Assembly (NCBI GenBank): GCA_029891345.1
Contig: CM056994.1
Span: 140,700,457 to 140,764,456, forward strand
Direction of reading: 5' to 3'
Origin: Dryococelus australis
Lineage: Eukaryota > Arthropoda > Insecta > Phasmatodea > Phasmatidae
Length of the DNA: 64,000 nucleotides
A program made the translations under genes and the position numbers. Below, one piece after another: positions 11,564-23,930 of the stretch; the stretch's first letter is position 1, and each line of letters starts with the position of its first letter. The notes beneath the pieces were generated by a model, which saw only the letters and a program-made list of their open reading frames with translations, ran no database searches and was not told the origin of the DNA.

Positions 11564-12215
11564 ATGCATCGTAAGGTAAAGACATCGAAATCCGGTCGTA
11601 GTATCATATATATGATGATAAACAGTCTACTGTTCGAAATAATCGTTCCTGGATACAGGTTCTGTGGGCCAGGAACCAAGCTAGCAAAAAGGTTGGTACT
11701 TGGTGATTCAGGCATCTACATGCTGGACAAGACGTGCAGATGGCACAATATCGCTTATTCCCAGGACAAGGATCTGCAAATAAGACACCAGGCAAACAAG
11801 ATACTTGCACAGAAGGCCGACGAGATAATAAAATCTCCAGATACTAGACACGGTGAAAAAATAGCTGCATGGAGTGTTTCAAACGCAATGAAACCCGAGG
11901 TGAAAATGGGCATGGGAGAGAGAAAGTAAGACGAAGTTCCAAGAGGAAAGCGAAGAAAAAAAAGGGAGGGTTCCTTCCTGCCTTCATACCTGCAATCGGT
12001 GCCCTGGGTGGTATCGTCGGGGCCTTAACGAATATCTTTAGTGCAGTGAAATGTGCTTCGAACGAACATAAGCAATAGGAGGAAAACCGTCGCCACAGCC
12101 GAAAACAGGAAGCTATTGCCACAGCTAAAAAAAGGCAAAGAACTTTACATATAACGACCCTGCCGAGGACTAGGTGCGAGAAAGAAAAAGGGTCGCAGTA
12201 GGAGAAGGCGCTAAT
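11564..12215 (+). pseudogene. Minor capsid gene with PLA2-like domain and pX-like basic core segment, fossil
   Basis: The first segment (about 11640-11800) carries VPGYRFCGPGTKLAKR followed by LDKTCRWHNIAYS. This is the calcium-loop and catalytic His-Asp region of the parvovirus-like phospholipase A2 fold; the usual HD(I/V)AY appears here as HNIAY. Members of this fold help virions cross membranes. The following segment (about 11935-12040) has a Lys/Arg cluster (SKRKAKKKKGG) and a hydrophobic Gly/Ala stretch (FLPAFIPAIGALGGIVGA) like adenovirus core protein X. A basic KKKGRSRRRR tail lies near 12190. This domain order is one I recall from insect Polintons. It is the first plus-strand gene of the capsid cluster and is broken in a small number of places. 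Confidence 0.85.
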
Positions 12216-12696
12216 TAAATATATACCGAAATGGTCGCTCACGAACATATATTTAAAATTTTTTGCACGAAAATTGATGATAGCTAATTGTAGAGGAATG
12301 TTCAGGCGAGATGCTTTGCCTGCTAAACCAAAATGTTATGAGTGTGCCATAATTAATCTGTACATAGCAGCCGGGCCTGACACGCACTAGGTAGCATATG
12401 CAAAAAGTGTAAACATGCAAACTATTATGATAGTTTTGGGAATGTGCATCCTCTAACCAAACTGCGACTGTAACTGAAAAATTGCAAACAAACTTACAAT
12501 TACGAAACGGAACAACTGCCTAACACTTGGAACTGTGGATATCTGTGTCTTTGCTTTCTAGTTCAGTGGAATAAAAAGAAATTGTTAGCGAATAATTATT
12601 TGTTAATCGTTTACATAAAACGTGTTTGAACCTCTATTCTCCAGTCAGTATGTTGGTGTCTGCCATTCTAAGTGATAAGACATTCAAGCTGAGGCA
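12216..12696. other. Gap between PLA2/core and penton-like genes
   Basis: AT-rich, with no coding signal and no clear promoter. Confidence 0.4.
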
Positions 12697-13278
12697 ATGT
12701 TTTACCCACCCTTGGAGCTGGAAGGTGAGTGCGTCGTCGGACTTAAGGATTTTCAGACTTACACTTCCCTATCCAACATAGAAGAAAATGTGAATTCTGC
12801 ATTCCGGCAGGTGATGTGAAGGAAATAAGCATTTCCACCGGTGCATACGAACTTGAAGGAGATAGCTGATTCCATCAAGAAATCCATGCCATCAGATGTG
12901 ACTTTCGAACTATGCGGTAACCCAAACACACGGAAGGCAGAAATATTTTGCAGTTCAAATATCGACTTTACGAAACCGGATACCATCGGAAAAATGCTGG
13001 GGTTTGAGATGCGAATCTACGAAGCTGGCAAAATGCACGAATCTTCGCCGCCGGTGTACATATTTCCAGTGAACGTGATATGCATAAACTGTAATTTGGC
13101 ATCGATGGCCCCACTAGGTTATAAACTGGTCGAAGTTCCAAAAAGCATCATTTATGTTCCTGTGGTCGCGAAGAGCGCGCACGAAGTAGTCGTATCATTT
13201 ATTGATCAGGAAGATAAACAGACACACTTCAGAAACGAAGAAATCACTTTGTGCTTGCACTTGAAACAATGTGATTGA
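12697..13278 (+). pseudogene. Penton-like minor capsid gene (single jelly roll), fossil
   Basis: The fossil starts at an ATG at 12697. Readable features in order are a VVGLKDFQTY segment (about 12730), then from 12841 a long clean stretch with NIDFTKPDTIGKMLGF (about 12958-13005), an INCNLAS strand (about 13085), GYKLVEVPKSIIYVPV (about 13118-13165) and FRNEEITLCLHLK at the end. This set matches a protein always found beside the major capsid gene in insect Polintons and generally interpreted as the penton, or minor, jelly-roll capsid protein that fills the icosahedral vertices. It sits directly upstream of the major capsid gene. It has few breaks. Confidence 0.8.
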
Positions 13279-13410
13279 GTTTTGCTAGGCATACCGTGCA
13301 TAAAGTCACGCGCAGCACCAAACCAAAGACCAGTAGAGCTCGAGACATCGACGTGCTAACAAGTGCCAATGAACCATTTCTGCATAGCCTAAGGTTGAAA
13401 GTGAACAGAC

Positions 13411-14633
13411 ATGGAAGACTATAACGTACTAAAAGTGACCCAGCGGCAGAATTCGACAGCAGCATCGACAAGTTTGAGCTGCATTGCCATTAGCCGTATC
13501 TGACTGGCCCCTATGCCCTCGGGCGTGAGGTTCGAATCCCGATACAGCATCAAGATATCTACACCCTGCCTTCACAGTCATACTTACGCATCCGAGGTAT
13601 GCTCACGAAAGAGGATGGGATCCACCCGACCACAACAGTGTTCGTTCGCAAAGGGATACTTCATCTCATAGAGCGAGTAATGTTTGAAATGAACAGTGTT
13701 ACTATTGACGAAATGCGTTATGAGGGCCTAACGCCCACCATAAAAAATTTCCTCTCTCTCATGCCTAACAATCTTGACATGATAAAAATGGCAGGCTGGG
13801 GAATGGAAGACTGCTACAAAGTTACCATCTTCGCAGAAGGCAATTTCGATGTGAGTGTGCAACTATCAACGCTACTTAGTTTCACTGAGGATAACGGGAA
13901 CATATAACAGGAGCCAAGCAAGAACTGGTGAAAATGCTAGCCCCTCATATCTCGATGCAGTGTTGGAAGCTGGAGAATATCCACAGCCCGTCGCCGTAAC
14001 CCTTACCAACATGGACTGGTTCATTCCTCATGTGACTCCAAGCACCGCGAATGCGTGAAAGAAAAAAAGAAAGAAAGAAAGAAAAAATCATCTACATAAC
14101 CTTCAGGATGCGAGTTTGGTTACATGTTCGGTCCTGTCATCTGCCAAGAGGAACCACTGGGTTGTGAAGACTTCTTCAAGCATGGAAAAACCATGTTATG
14201 TCATACTGGCATTTCAAGCGAACAAGCAACAAAATATCTCGGCAGACAAATCGACCTTCGGCCACTGCAAAGTCCAGATCAAAAATATATTTTTTTAAAT
14301 AGTGAAAGCTATCTGTATGTAGATTTAAAAATCTCCTTCGATCAAGAAGGATTTACGTTGGCATATTATCTGTTTACTCAGTTTCAAGCCTCCTACTATG
14401 GTTGCCAGTCCTATCCTGTCATGAACCCAGAAAGATTCCGTGGAACGTCACTATTGCTGGTCTTCGATACGTCCAAGCAAAACGAGCGAGTTCGAAACGG
14501 TGTGGTGGATTGTCATATAGAAATTATTTCCAAGGAAAATGTTTCTCCGAACACTGCTGCCTACTTTTGGATTTTCCATGGCAGAGTAGAAAGGTACAAC
14601 TGCTTTTCAGGACTGGTGAACATAGTGAGCTAA
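13411..14633 (+). pseudogene. Major capsid protein (double jelly roll) fossil
   Basis: This gene's family forms the hexon-like shell of Polinton virions. N-terminal jelly roll: FDSSIDKFELHC near 13450, then REVRIPIQHQDIYTLPSQSY (about 13525-13585), then MNSVTIDEMRYEGLTPTIKN (about 13690-13750) and AGWGMED. C-terminal jelly roll (about 14300-14630): YLFTQFQASYYG, a DTSKQNERV segment and NTAAYFWIFHGRVERY. These are the conserved landmarks I recall for insect Polinton capsid proteins. A GAAA microsatellite interrupts the middle (about 14057-14090). The fossil is broken in several places. Confidence 0.88.
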
Positions 14634-14689
14634 GCATATGTAAATAGGATGATCACTGTTTCTCGCCTCAGTTTGTATCAGGGTTTATT

Positions 14690-15165
14690 CTAATTTGCAA
14701 GGCTTCCAGAGCCAGAGTTACTAAGTTCTCAAGGAGATCACAGTTACATACGAGGACGATGGCAAAACGCGCACGTGGAAACTCTTGAACGAGAAAAGCA
14801 AGAAGACAAATAACTGGCTGACCAAGTACTACCACGGACTGGAGTGGGAGGAAGGTAAGATTCCATACCATCGCGTGGGAAACGTGCTGCTTGACTTGCT
14901 GATACAGTAGCCCGAGCAGAAGAAATGGCTGAGCGACTTGTGCAAAAACGACGTTGAAATCATTGATGTGCATTGCGAGTATGGCTGTCCTTCCCTGCGC
15001 AAGCCGGCAAAACTTTACGACGACCAGCACCGATACGTCTACGACAGGTCAGAACCTGTGTGGACACGCGCGTAGAGAAATTCACAGCTGCTGCACAAAT
15101 TGTGTGCTTCATCCTTGGACCGTGAATCGACAAGTTATGACTAGAAACGAAGTCACCTGAAATGT
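14690..15165 (+). pseudogene. Post-capsid gene fossil, family shared by both Polintons
   Basis: Just downstream of the major capsid gene, plus-strand readings show VLKEITVTYEDDGK (about 14725-14770), then YYHGLEWEEGKIPYHRV (about 14830-14880) and YGCPSLRKP (about 14983-15010). I recall a family of about 200 residues from insect and cnidarian genomes with the pattern FIVKE..., HGL.W..G..PY, then a KG..K..WL segment and CPS. It may be nuclease-like, but that is uncertain. Polinton B has a homologue at 28.09 kb, in the same place relative to its capsid gene. Function not established. Broken. Confidence 0.6.
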
Positions 15166-18100
15166 ATGAAAATGTTATTTTCGTGTGATGGCACGCCTAT
15201 TCATTGTCCTTATTATATATATGTATAATAGTGTGTGTAAATGTATTTTATCTGACTACGGAACTACATGTACTAACTTTTTTCAACTGCAAATATGTTT
15301 TGTTTTGACCGTAAACAAAATAAATAGGGTATGAAAATGTATTTGAGTGTTTTTATTTATTATTTCCTTTTATCATTTCTTTGCAATATAATTCTTTTTA
15401 TTTCCTTGTATTTAATTCCTTTATGGTAAATAATAATTAATTTTATATGTAAGTGAATAAGCAATCGTAATATGTTCTGGGGGTCGTTCCTGATTTTCCG
15501 AGCAGGACGAAGTAGCAGGTTTTCTTGGTGATGTCCTAGCATTTAAATGTATTTTCTCAATATTGATTTTCTGAGAATAATTACTATAGACGCATTACCC
15601 AATCAAGGTATATTCACACACACACACACACAGACACATACACACAGGCGCACATAAAAATACTGACCACTAACAGCAAAATTTATTCACCTATAAGGTG
15701 AATCGAAGGGACAATGCACCCATGTGGTGTGTTGTCATTGTTATTTAATTATTTGTTTTCAGAAAAGGCACTTATTAATCAATGACTCGAAGATAAACTA
15801 ACTCCACCACAACCATTTGCAAAGTACTGTGTCGAGGCGAGTGGTTGCTGGTGTAGAAGAAAAGATAGTACTTATTTTCGTATAATTACATCTGTTTTAA
15901 GTATTTATGGCCAAAATACAGGCTTTTTGCCTGCATTATGGATCTTAAATCAACTGTTTAATTACACACACATGTCCCCGCAAGGGTGATATGCCCCTAG
16001 TGAGTTCCCTGCGGGAACTTGTATCACTGTCGATTGTAACAGGGGTGTGGGTTAATCAGTGGGGGTGTATGTATGCCTGTGAAAATACCTACGTTAAAAA
16101 AATTATAATAATCATAATTATTTTGAATATAACTATTTTTAATATCATGACCAATAAAGACTTATGAATTAAAACATAATTTCTGTATGGATTTTTTCCA
16201 GTATTACCAACTTCTGATATAACAACTATTGAACTCAAATCGCTAACTTAATATTATTCCGACAGAACAGCACGGGAGTGCAAGGCAGAAATATTGAAAA
16301 ATGTTATGTACGGACTTAAAATGAACTGCGTTTTTTATACCATCGTTCTAAGGAACATAACTGCTCGTAGGCAGTCTGTTTGAATCTCAACTGTTCAGCA
16401 GGAAAAAGGGATTTATTCAAGTCAGATGATTTTTAGTACTCTCCTACGAGTGCGCAATGCACACAATACTGCAGGTAGATGCAAGAGGATAAACTAAACA
16501 CGACAACCAGGACGATGTGCACTTACTATTGCAAACACCTTATAACATGGGTGGGGGCTCCCGACGACTGGCAGCAATTTTGTGGAAGGACAATTATTTC
16601 CTGGCAGTAACTTATACCTCACTGCTCCGATATACTAGGTAGCTGTGCAAAATGTAGTACCTTGCATATATATCTTGATTTAGGACATAAAATCGAAGTA
16701 TCAATTTTGTTACTTTCATTTTATTCCCATATACAGAAAACATATTACCCCATTAACACAGGTGTGTTCACGTAAAGCTCTCTGCCGTGTCCTCAAAGCA
16801 GTCTGTATTTTTTGTTGGCATAGATGTTTGATATATGTAGTTTTTAAATACGACTGCTGGTGAAAATTTATTACAATTGTGATTTTTTTCTGGAAAATAT
16901 AGTCGGTTCAGAAGCGTTGATAATAAATAAATATATACTTAATTGCTTGATTATGTGATATTCTGGTCTAGATGAAATGATGTGCTGAAATATTTAGTAG
17001 TGATAATGAAACATATTAGAGTATTATTTATATAAAAATATATGTCTCACTTTCAAAATTGTTACCCTTTCTAATACAGCATAAGTGATCTTTTCTTTGT
17101 TTGTCATAACTACTACTTGCTAATAATAAAAATAAATTGGTTAAGTAAGCATTATTGAAATATATTACTTGGGTGTATTTGACACATATGGTATACTAAT
17201 TATACTTCTGACCAAGTTTATGCTGCTTATGAAATTTTCTAGTACTCCAATTTCTGTTAAAAATATTTTTGGCATACTTCCAAAATTGTAATGGAAGTTT
17301 TTAACCTTTTAACTGTATAGTAATAATATCTCACATCAAGCTGTGTAATGTTTAGCATTGCTTTCTATACAAAGTTGGAACTTCCCTATACATTTTGACT
17401 GTTTCCTGCTTGGGATCTACTTGTATGTACGTTGTGTATTTGTCTGCCCTACGTTTGCAATGGGCCTCATATGTTGGTTAATTATTATTAGCTAGTGAAG
17501 TTTTTCCCTCAATGACCTCCTGCCTTTGCATTACAGCACTGCTCCATTCTCACCTCACTTCCCCTTCATCAGCTCTCAAGACTTCGATGTTAAGAGCCAT
17601 CGAACCTCTACATATTATTATTATTATTAATATTAATAGTTTTGCCTGTATGCAAAATCATTACAGAGTGAGTCTGAATAGATTCTGGAGGCTTCTGTAA
17701 TTAAAAAAAATGCACTGTGTAAGATTAAAAAATACATTAAATTATTTATTATGCAGGAAAGTTTCAGACGTATAGTTTTGCACACTGTGTTTCTATTATT
17801 TAACAAGTAAAATCTTACTCGCCCTTGAATATTACGTGCACATTGGCAGTTACTTCCAGGATATTCCTTCACCTCATACAAACACAGCTTTGAATACTAC
17901 ATGAAGTTTCATGCCAGTTCAGAGAATCATCTGGAGCTGTAGTGATGTAATAGCTCGATAAAGCAATGATATCACCTGGAATGTAACGGTATACCAACAC
18001 TTAGATCCACTGTGACCACTCACTGATAGTGCACAAACCACCAGCCGAGGTCAGCATTATCTGAGCATGTACGCCTTCACGTCGAGCTCCCACACAGCAC

Positions 18101-20524
18101 AATAGTATTTCAGCCAGCGCCTGTCCGCGCGGACTGGCAGTGATGTCACTGCTGAAGCACGCCATGGCATTAAACAATTATTTGCAAGCACCACCAGTGT
18201 CTCACGGCTTCACGACGGCCGACTTGTAATTTTTAGTCCCTCGTGCTTGTAACCGAGCGAGGTGACGCAGTGGCAACTCACTGCACTCGTATTCGGGAGG
18301 ACCCAGGTTCGATTCCTGGTCCGGCAATCCTGGTTTCGGCTATCCATGGTTTCCTGAAATCACTCCAGGCGAATGCTGTTCCTTCCCATCTGTGCAACCT
18401 GCACCGTCTCTGATGACCTCGCTGTCAATGCGACGCTAACCCCTTAAATCTACCTCACACCTGTACGTAATAATTTCTTTAAAAATATTTTTTCAGGAAA
18501 ACTTAATTTGTTTGATAATAACTGAGAAATATTGTTTCCAGTGTAACCTAAATGATACTTTATTAAAAAATTACTGAAATAAAAAAATTCTGAATAATTG
18601 TGTGGTGTATGAAAGAGGCTATTAGGGAAATTTTTGCCATAATTTAGGGACCCCAATTCGAATACCGACCTGCAATTGTATCATTTTTAAAACGAAATTT
18701 TGTACATGGTTTTCGACCTGTTTGCATGCTAGTACGTATGTGATATTAATATTTAAACTATACCCATTGGTTAGGAATGTCGCGGTACTGTGGTTTTGAA
18801 GACCGAAACCATAAAAGTAATATTTTTTTCTATTGGACATAGAAAAAATATGTTAATTTTTCACAGTATTCAGTGAGTATTGCAGGAACATATAATAAAC
18901 TGGAAATATAAGTTTTAGGTACCGGATATAAGAATCATGGTAAGATAAGACGTTCACAATTCGACTAGCGACCTGAGTTTTGAAAACATTTTTTAGTAAT
19001 GTTTATGTATTAATTTTTTTCTAATTGTAATATACATAGTATGGTCCGTATGAGGTGCGGTGGTCAGCATTTATATTTGTATGGATAATTGGTATACATT
19101 GGTTGTTTGTTTGATTGGTGGTATGATTTTTGGCTGGTGTCTGATGATAGACAGACATGCTGGAGTTAAGATATTTGGTATATTTTTCTAAATATTTTTG
19201 TGAATTGTCTTTATTGTGTAGTATCGTATGGTGGTTAGGTAAGGGTAGGGGTTGATGTTTACGGTTCTGAGATGAGTGTGAGGTTAATGAGATATGTTCT
19301 TAGATTTTTTTATTTTTATTTGTATTTTAAGAAATTATTTTTAAAATTTTATCTCAATAAATAAATATATAATAACGCTATTACATCATTACTTGTCATC
19401 AGTAGAACTGTAGCGAGTGTATCTTGTTATCTGGGTAATGGACGGTGGCGAGGCTCACATCTACAAAACAGCTCTCATACGTGTATTGGATTAGAAGTGT
19501 ATGTGTTAAAATAAAATACAAATTTTCAAGATTTACATTTTCTAGGACTCGAACCTCATAGCAGAAGTGTAGTGCACTATAACTGTTATTGTAAATTTAA
19601 AAAATTGAAGCAGTGTACAGAGGTCATGCGAGTCTGAGGGACCAGAGTCCGAAGCCAAAAAAAAAAAAAATTAAATTATTAATTCACTTTTGGACTTAAA
19701 AATTATCGGACGGCATTTTTCCGAGCGATGGGAGAATTTATATATATAAATCATGCTAATACCTTAGTATCGATTTGGAAACATTATATCTCGTTATACT
19801 GTTCAAAATGAATGCCTGCCTTTGACTTCAACGACCATGGAGCCACGACTCTTAATCGCTAACTGGTTGTTTCCAGTGTCAATTATGCTATCAGGTTATC
19901 GTCTATGTTCAAAATGTATATCAGCTTTAGAGAACGCCCTGTACAAAGAGTCATTTAATTATAAAGATGTAATAATTTAATTTTTTAAACAAGCAAAACA
20001 AAGATTATTATTATTTGTGTTATTCTATGGCATCCTGATATGAATTCTGAGATAACATGTCATGATATAAATATGTTATTTTCAACATATTTTGTTTATT
20101 TACAGGATTGTGTAATTATTTTCTTTTCTTTAAAATGTATTTATTTCTTTTATTTTTTATTTCGAAAGAGAATTAATATTTTAATTTTATTTCCATTTCG
20201 GTTTACCATAAATAGTTTCTCTCCAATAAGATAAGGTTTTTAGGAAGTTGCCAGGAATCATTGCTTCTAGGGAGGGCTTTTGAAGGGTCAATTCTGTTGC
20301 AGGCTTGTAATTGCTCTTGCATACCAGGTATCCAGAAATGGATATGACGATATCCCACAGTAATATAAGAGTAAATAACTGCATCTTCAAGTAGGAACTG
20401 CATAGACATGATGGGATGAAACCAATACCGCGTGCGTTCTCCTCCGATGTTATATATCAGCTTCCCCCTCTCTGCTGTTTTTTCCTACTCCATCACCATT
20501 CTAAATGGGCCAGTGTTCAATCCA
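15166..20524. other. Gene-empty interior of Polinton A
   Basis: About 5.4 kb of AT-rich sequence with no recognisable gene. In a Polinton with this layout a DNA polymerase would be expected here, and none of its motifs were found on either strand. Contents seen: a polyadenylation-like AATAAA near 15318, a CA repeat near 15617-15650, a small GC-rich palindrome-like patch near 15975-16025, a SINE at 18245, a G+T-rich phrase at 19080-19200 that recurs at about 49500 and 51190, and a poly-A run near 19658. 17.9-18.25 kb is more GC-rich without a recognised motif. Confidence 0.5.
18245..18445 (+). mobile_element. tRNA-derived SINE (grasshopper/locust-like family)
   Basis: The head reads GAGCGAGGTGACGCAGTGGC (18254 on, A box) and CCAGGTTCGATTCCTGGTCC (18303 on, B box), a clear tRNA-like half. 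The body follows with GGTTTCCTGAAATCACTCCA and AGGCGAATGC, then TGATGACCTCGCTGT. This wording matches a SINE I recall as abundant in Schistocerca and other polyneopteran insects. It is a plus-strand copy with no clear poly-A tail, fairly diverged, inserted in the gene-empty part of Polinton A. Confidence 0.75.
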
Positions 20525-22134
20525 GTAGTAGGTTTGTACTTGCTCATGAGGCCTGTTGACTCATTCTCTTTATTTATCATACGCCGAACAGTTGTATAAA
20601 TGCTAACGCAACTATTCCCACACACATGGTCATACGACACCATCCAGGTGTGAAAACGAATTGTAAGCTAGTATAGACTCCAGTTACCAGACAGTAAGGG
20701 GGAGCAGAAATGCTATATGCAGACTAAGGAAATCTAAAATTATACAGTTACAAAAACAGCCAAGAAGCACATACAGACTCCAGTTACCATGCAGGTACAG
20801 ACTTGTTCTTGAAATTTACAAGGCCAATTGGTCCTCGGTTAGAAATGAAGGGGGCGTGGTTAGTTTAAATCTAGCAATGATTTGTTCAAGATGTCTGGGA
20901 TGTGGTCTACATGTCTTCTAGTTTGAAGTACGAGTATATTAAGTCAGGTGTTGGTTTCTAGAGTAGATATTCTGCAAAAGAATGTGGTGATCTATATATT
21001 GAATATATGTATAAGTGAATAAAAATGTTATATATGAATTCAAAGTAATATGTGTATCTGCTTCTCTGAAACACGTATTAATTCAGTTCAATCAACATTT
21101 ATGCGAGTGTATGCTGTGAGAGGACAAAGTATTTGTTGTAAAATTACCAACGATAGCTGCTAACTAATCATCATCGCCCTGCCAGTGAATACATTATATT
21201 AATGTGGAAATACATTTCGCTCAGCTTGAACTCATAAAGCAGACTACTGTCAGACCGGCCACTCACAAGACTGATTTTTCGACCCTTGACTCTTGACCCT
21301 TGACCCTTTGACCCTTGACTCAAAATGACTCCAAAATGACTCCAAATGACTTCAAAATTTCTCCATAGCTCCATATTTCTATAGGTACACCTTTCCATAA
21401 AATATTTACAAAAATATATACTTAAAAATTATTACAAGTTATAACGTACATGACTATAGAGTGTGGTGGTTAACATGTCTTTCAAAGTCCTGACATGAGG
21501 TAGAATGAATATGACTAAGTTAAAAATATTCAGTGTTCTACACAATATGAAAATACTTTTCCAAGTTCTTACATACATGACTAAATGTACTGGTAAGTAG
21601 GTTAAGTAGATGTCGAGATAATAAAATATAGTCAAAGTCCTGACAAGGGGTTGAACACATACAAGTATGAATTGGTAGTACAGTTAGTTTGCTTGTATGG
21701 TTGATTGGTATTACCTGATCACATGGTTGTTTATTTTGGCAGTATAAAAAAAAGTGTAGCTTAGATGGTGTGAGGAGAATGGTTTAACTGTATGATAATT
21801 TTATTTTTAGTTAGTTCATTGGGAGGGTCAGAATACTTAGCTGGTATGGTTCGTTGGTATTAACGGAATGGTTTGATGAAAATTAAGACAATATGGGTGC
21901 CATAGATGGCTAAATTAATATCATTGATCTTATGATAGCATGGTTGGAATATTTGATTGTTTCGGAAGCTGGTACGGCTTGTTTATGTGTGTAACTGGCA
22001 AAGTTAGATGGAACTGAAATGGTAGTCAATAAAGTTGACTTTTATCATGGATCAGTAAGTCAGAGTTACGGTGGTCGATATGGACTCTATGGTTAATAGC
22101 ATGAATGAGGCAAGCTAATGTCATGGCGAAAGGT

Positions 22135-22136
22135 AC

Positions 22137-22187
<51 letters not shown>
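22135..22187. repeat. (TA)n(TG)n(T)n compound microsatellite
   Basis: TA, then TG, then a T run of about 18. It is the counterpart of the CA repeat at 6280 in the other arm. Confidence 0.9.
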
Positions 22188-23167
22188 GTGTTTAGCACAA
22201 TTCGATATGTTGGTTAAATAATACTCGAAGGAGTGATGGTGAAGGTAGGTCTAGCGGTGACTAGAGTGTGATGGTTGAATGTAGAGAGAAATAGAAAAAT
22301 ATATGTATGTAGAGTTCTTACAAGGTGATTGGGTTAGGTTATCATATGTTAGACGAAATAAGGCAAGGTTATCTTAGGTTTAGTTGAGTGAAGATTATGG
22401 GATGGTATGAAATTTACAAGCATTGCACTAAATAGGAGTAGGAAATATAGGTTTTTCTAAGTTCAACATAGAAGTCCCTACATACTTAAGTCTGGAATAT
22501 AAAAAAAAATTACATGTAAATAAAAAACGAATAAATGGCAATAATCAACATTCATAATGTAAAACACTTGGCAAATATTTACTAAATCAGTTTTTTATAT
22601 GTGGGTTTAAAAAAATCTAATATTGCACTTGCCATAGTCAAGTAGTCACATATTCTGATGAAATATTCTTATCTGTCTAAAAAGCACGAATCTGTAGACT
22701 CCTCACTCGATACACTTGGAAGTTTAAAAAATATATATTACATACAAAATAAAGTACGTAAAAATATATGTGTATAAGTAAAATCTGAAATAATAGATAT
22801 GTAAATAAAACCGAAAAAAAAAGTTAAAAATACACACTTAAAAAACTATATTAGTTAAATCAAATTAATATGTATGTAAGATAAAAAAAATTAAAAATAA
22901 TGCAATAAAAATTAATGATTAAATTACATAAACTTAATTTAAGGTTCTTAAAAAATTGTATAGGAAATATAAATTAAATATTAAAAATATATACTTAAAT
23001 AATTATTGATCTGTATATAAACTTAAAAAAAAATATTAATATTAAATGAAATACCCAAAGATTATATACATAAAAATAAAAATGTAGTGTTTAAATTAAG
23101 AGGCAAGATATTATTTAAGAGGCAAGATATTATATACTTCTTATAAACTCTTGTCCCAGTGTATGTC

Positions 23168-23232
23168 GCGATAGACGTGTGGTTTACGGCGGGAGTCCGG
23201 TGACCCAAGGTCCGGCAGTTCGGTAGCGAACT
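23168..23232 (+). repeat. tRNA-like module in the right arm, absent from the left arm
   Basis: GATAGACGTGTGGTTTACGG near 23171 and GGCAGTTCGGTAGCGA near 23214 align with the A- and B-box regions of the better preserved modules at 2844 and 53151. In the left arm the equivalent AT-rich DNA runs straight into the GTAGCGTCCCTACCGGCC phrase (near 5345, complemented), skipping about 125 bases. Confidence 0.55.
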
Positions 23233-23279
23233 ATTCCAGATGGCATTTTGAGTTCTAAAAAAAGCAGCGCCCCTAGCGG

Positions 23280-23930
23280 CTAATTCAGGAACCAGTATGG
23301 CGGCCGAGCCAATGCGAGATCGACTAATCTAGCGAGAGCATTACCAGCACACCCAGTGGCTAAAGCCAGAATCAATATGGCCATGCCCCTAGTGACCAAA
23401 GCCAGAACTAATGGAGGAAACAAATGACAATCGAAAATTAAGATCTTGGCCTCCCTGTAAATGTAAACACGATGGCGACCTCCAGCAACAAAGATGATGG
23501 CTTCCAATAACAGCCTATGTAAACAAAGAAGAGAGAAAGATAATGTGAGAGAAAGGAAGAAGAGAGAAAGAGGGAATGGAAGAGAAAGAAAAGTAGAAGG
23601 GATAAGGAAAGGAAGAATGAGAAAGAAGGAAAAGAATTAAAGTATGCAAAAGAGAAAAAAAGTGGGACTGCTCGGAGTAAGCCCTCCGAATGCAAGAGCA
23701 TGAAAAATGACTTACTGGTTTCCAAGATGGCAGTCCAAGATGGCTGCGTACTGGCTACAAAGATTGGGGTCCAAAGTGGCTGCATCCTGGCTTCAAAGAC
23801 GGCGGTGTTCTAGCTAGCAACATGGTGGCATAAAATATGGCGGACGTGTTTACGGAATCACAGAGCGGGAAGTCCGGGATCCAACATGGCGTACGCGTGA
23901 CGTCATCCAAGGTCAGAGCCTCGTGCCTCC
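23280..23930 (+). promoter_or_regulatory. YY1/PHO-like motif array, right arm
   Basis: Mirror of the array at 4690-5325: repeated ATGGCGG, AAGATGGC and AACATGGC cores at about 23298, 23472, 23724, 23739, 23799, 23820, 23837 and 23885, around an AG-rich tract (23525-23660). The terminal-block copies at 2.64 and 52.95 kb hold equivalent but more decayed arrays. Confidence 0.55.

Noticed and set aside
13500-13560. A perfect-looking B box (GAGGTTCGAATCCC) suggesting a tRNA or SINE inside Polinton A
   Set aside because: It falls within the conserved REVRIPIQHQD coding segment of the major capsid gene and there is no A box at the right distance, so the match is a coincidence.
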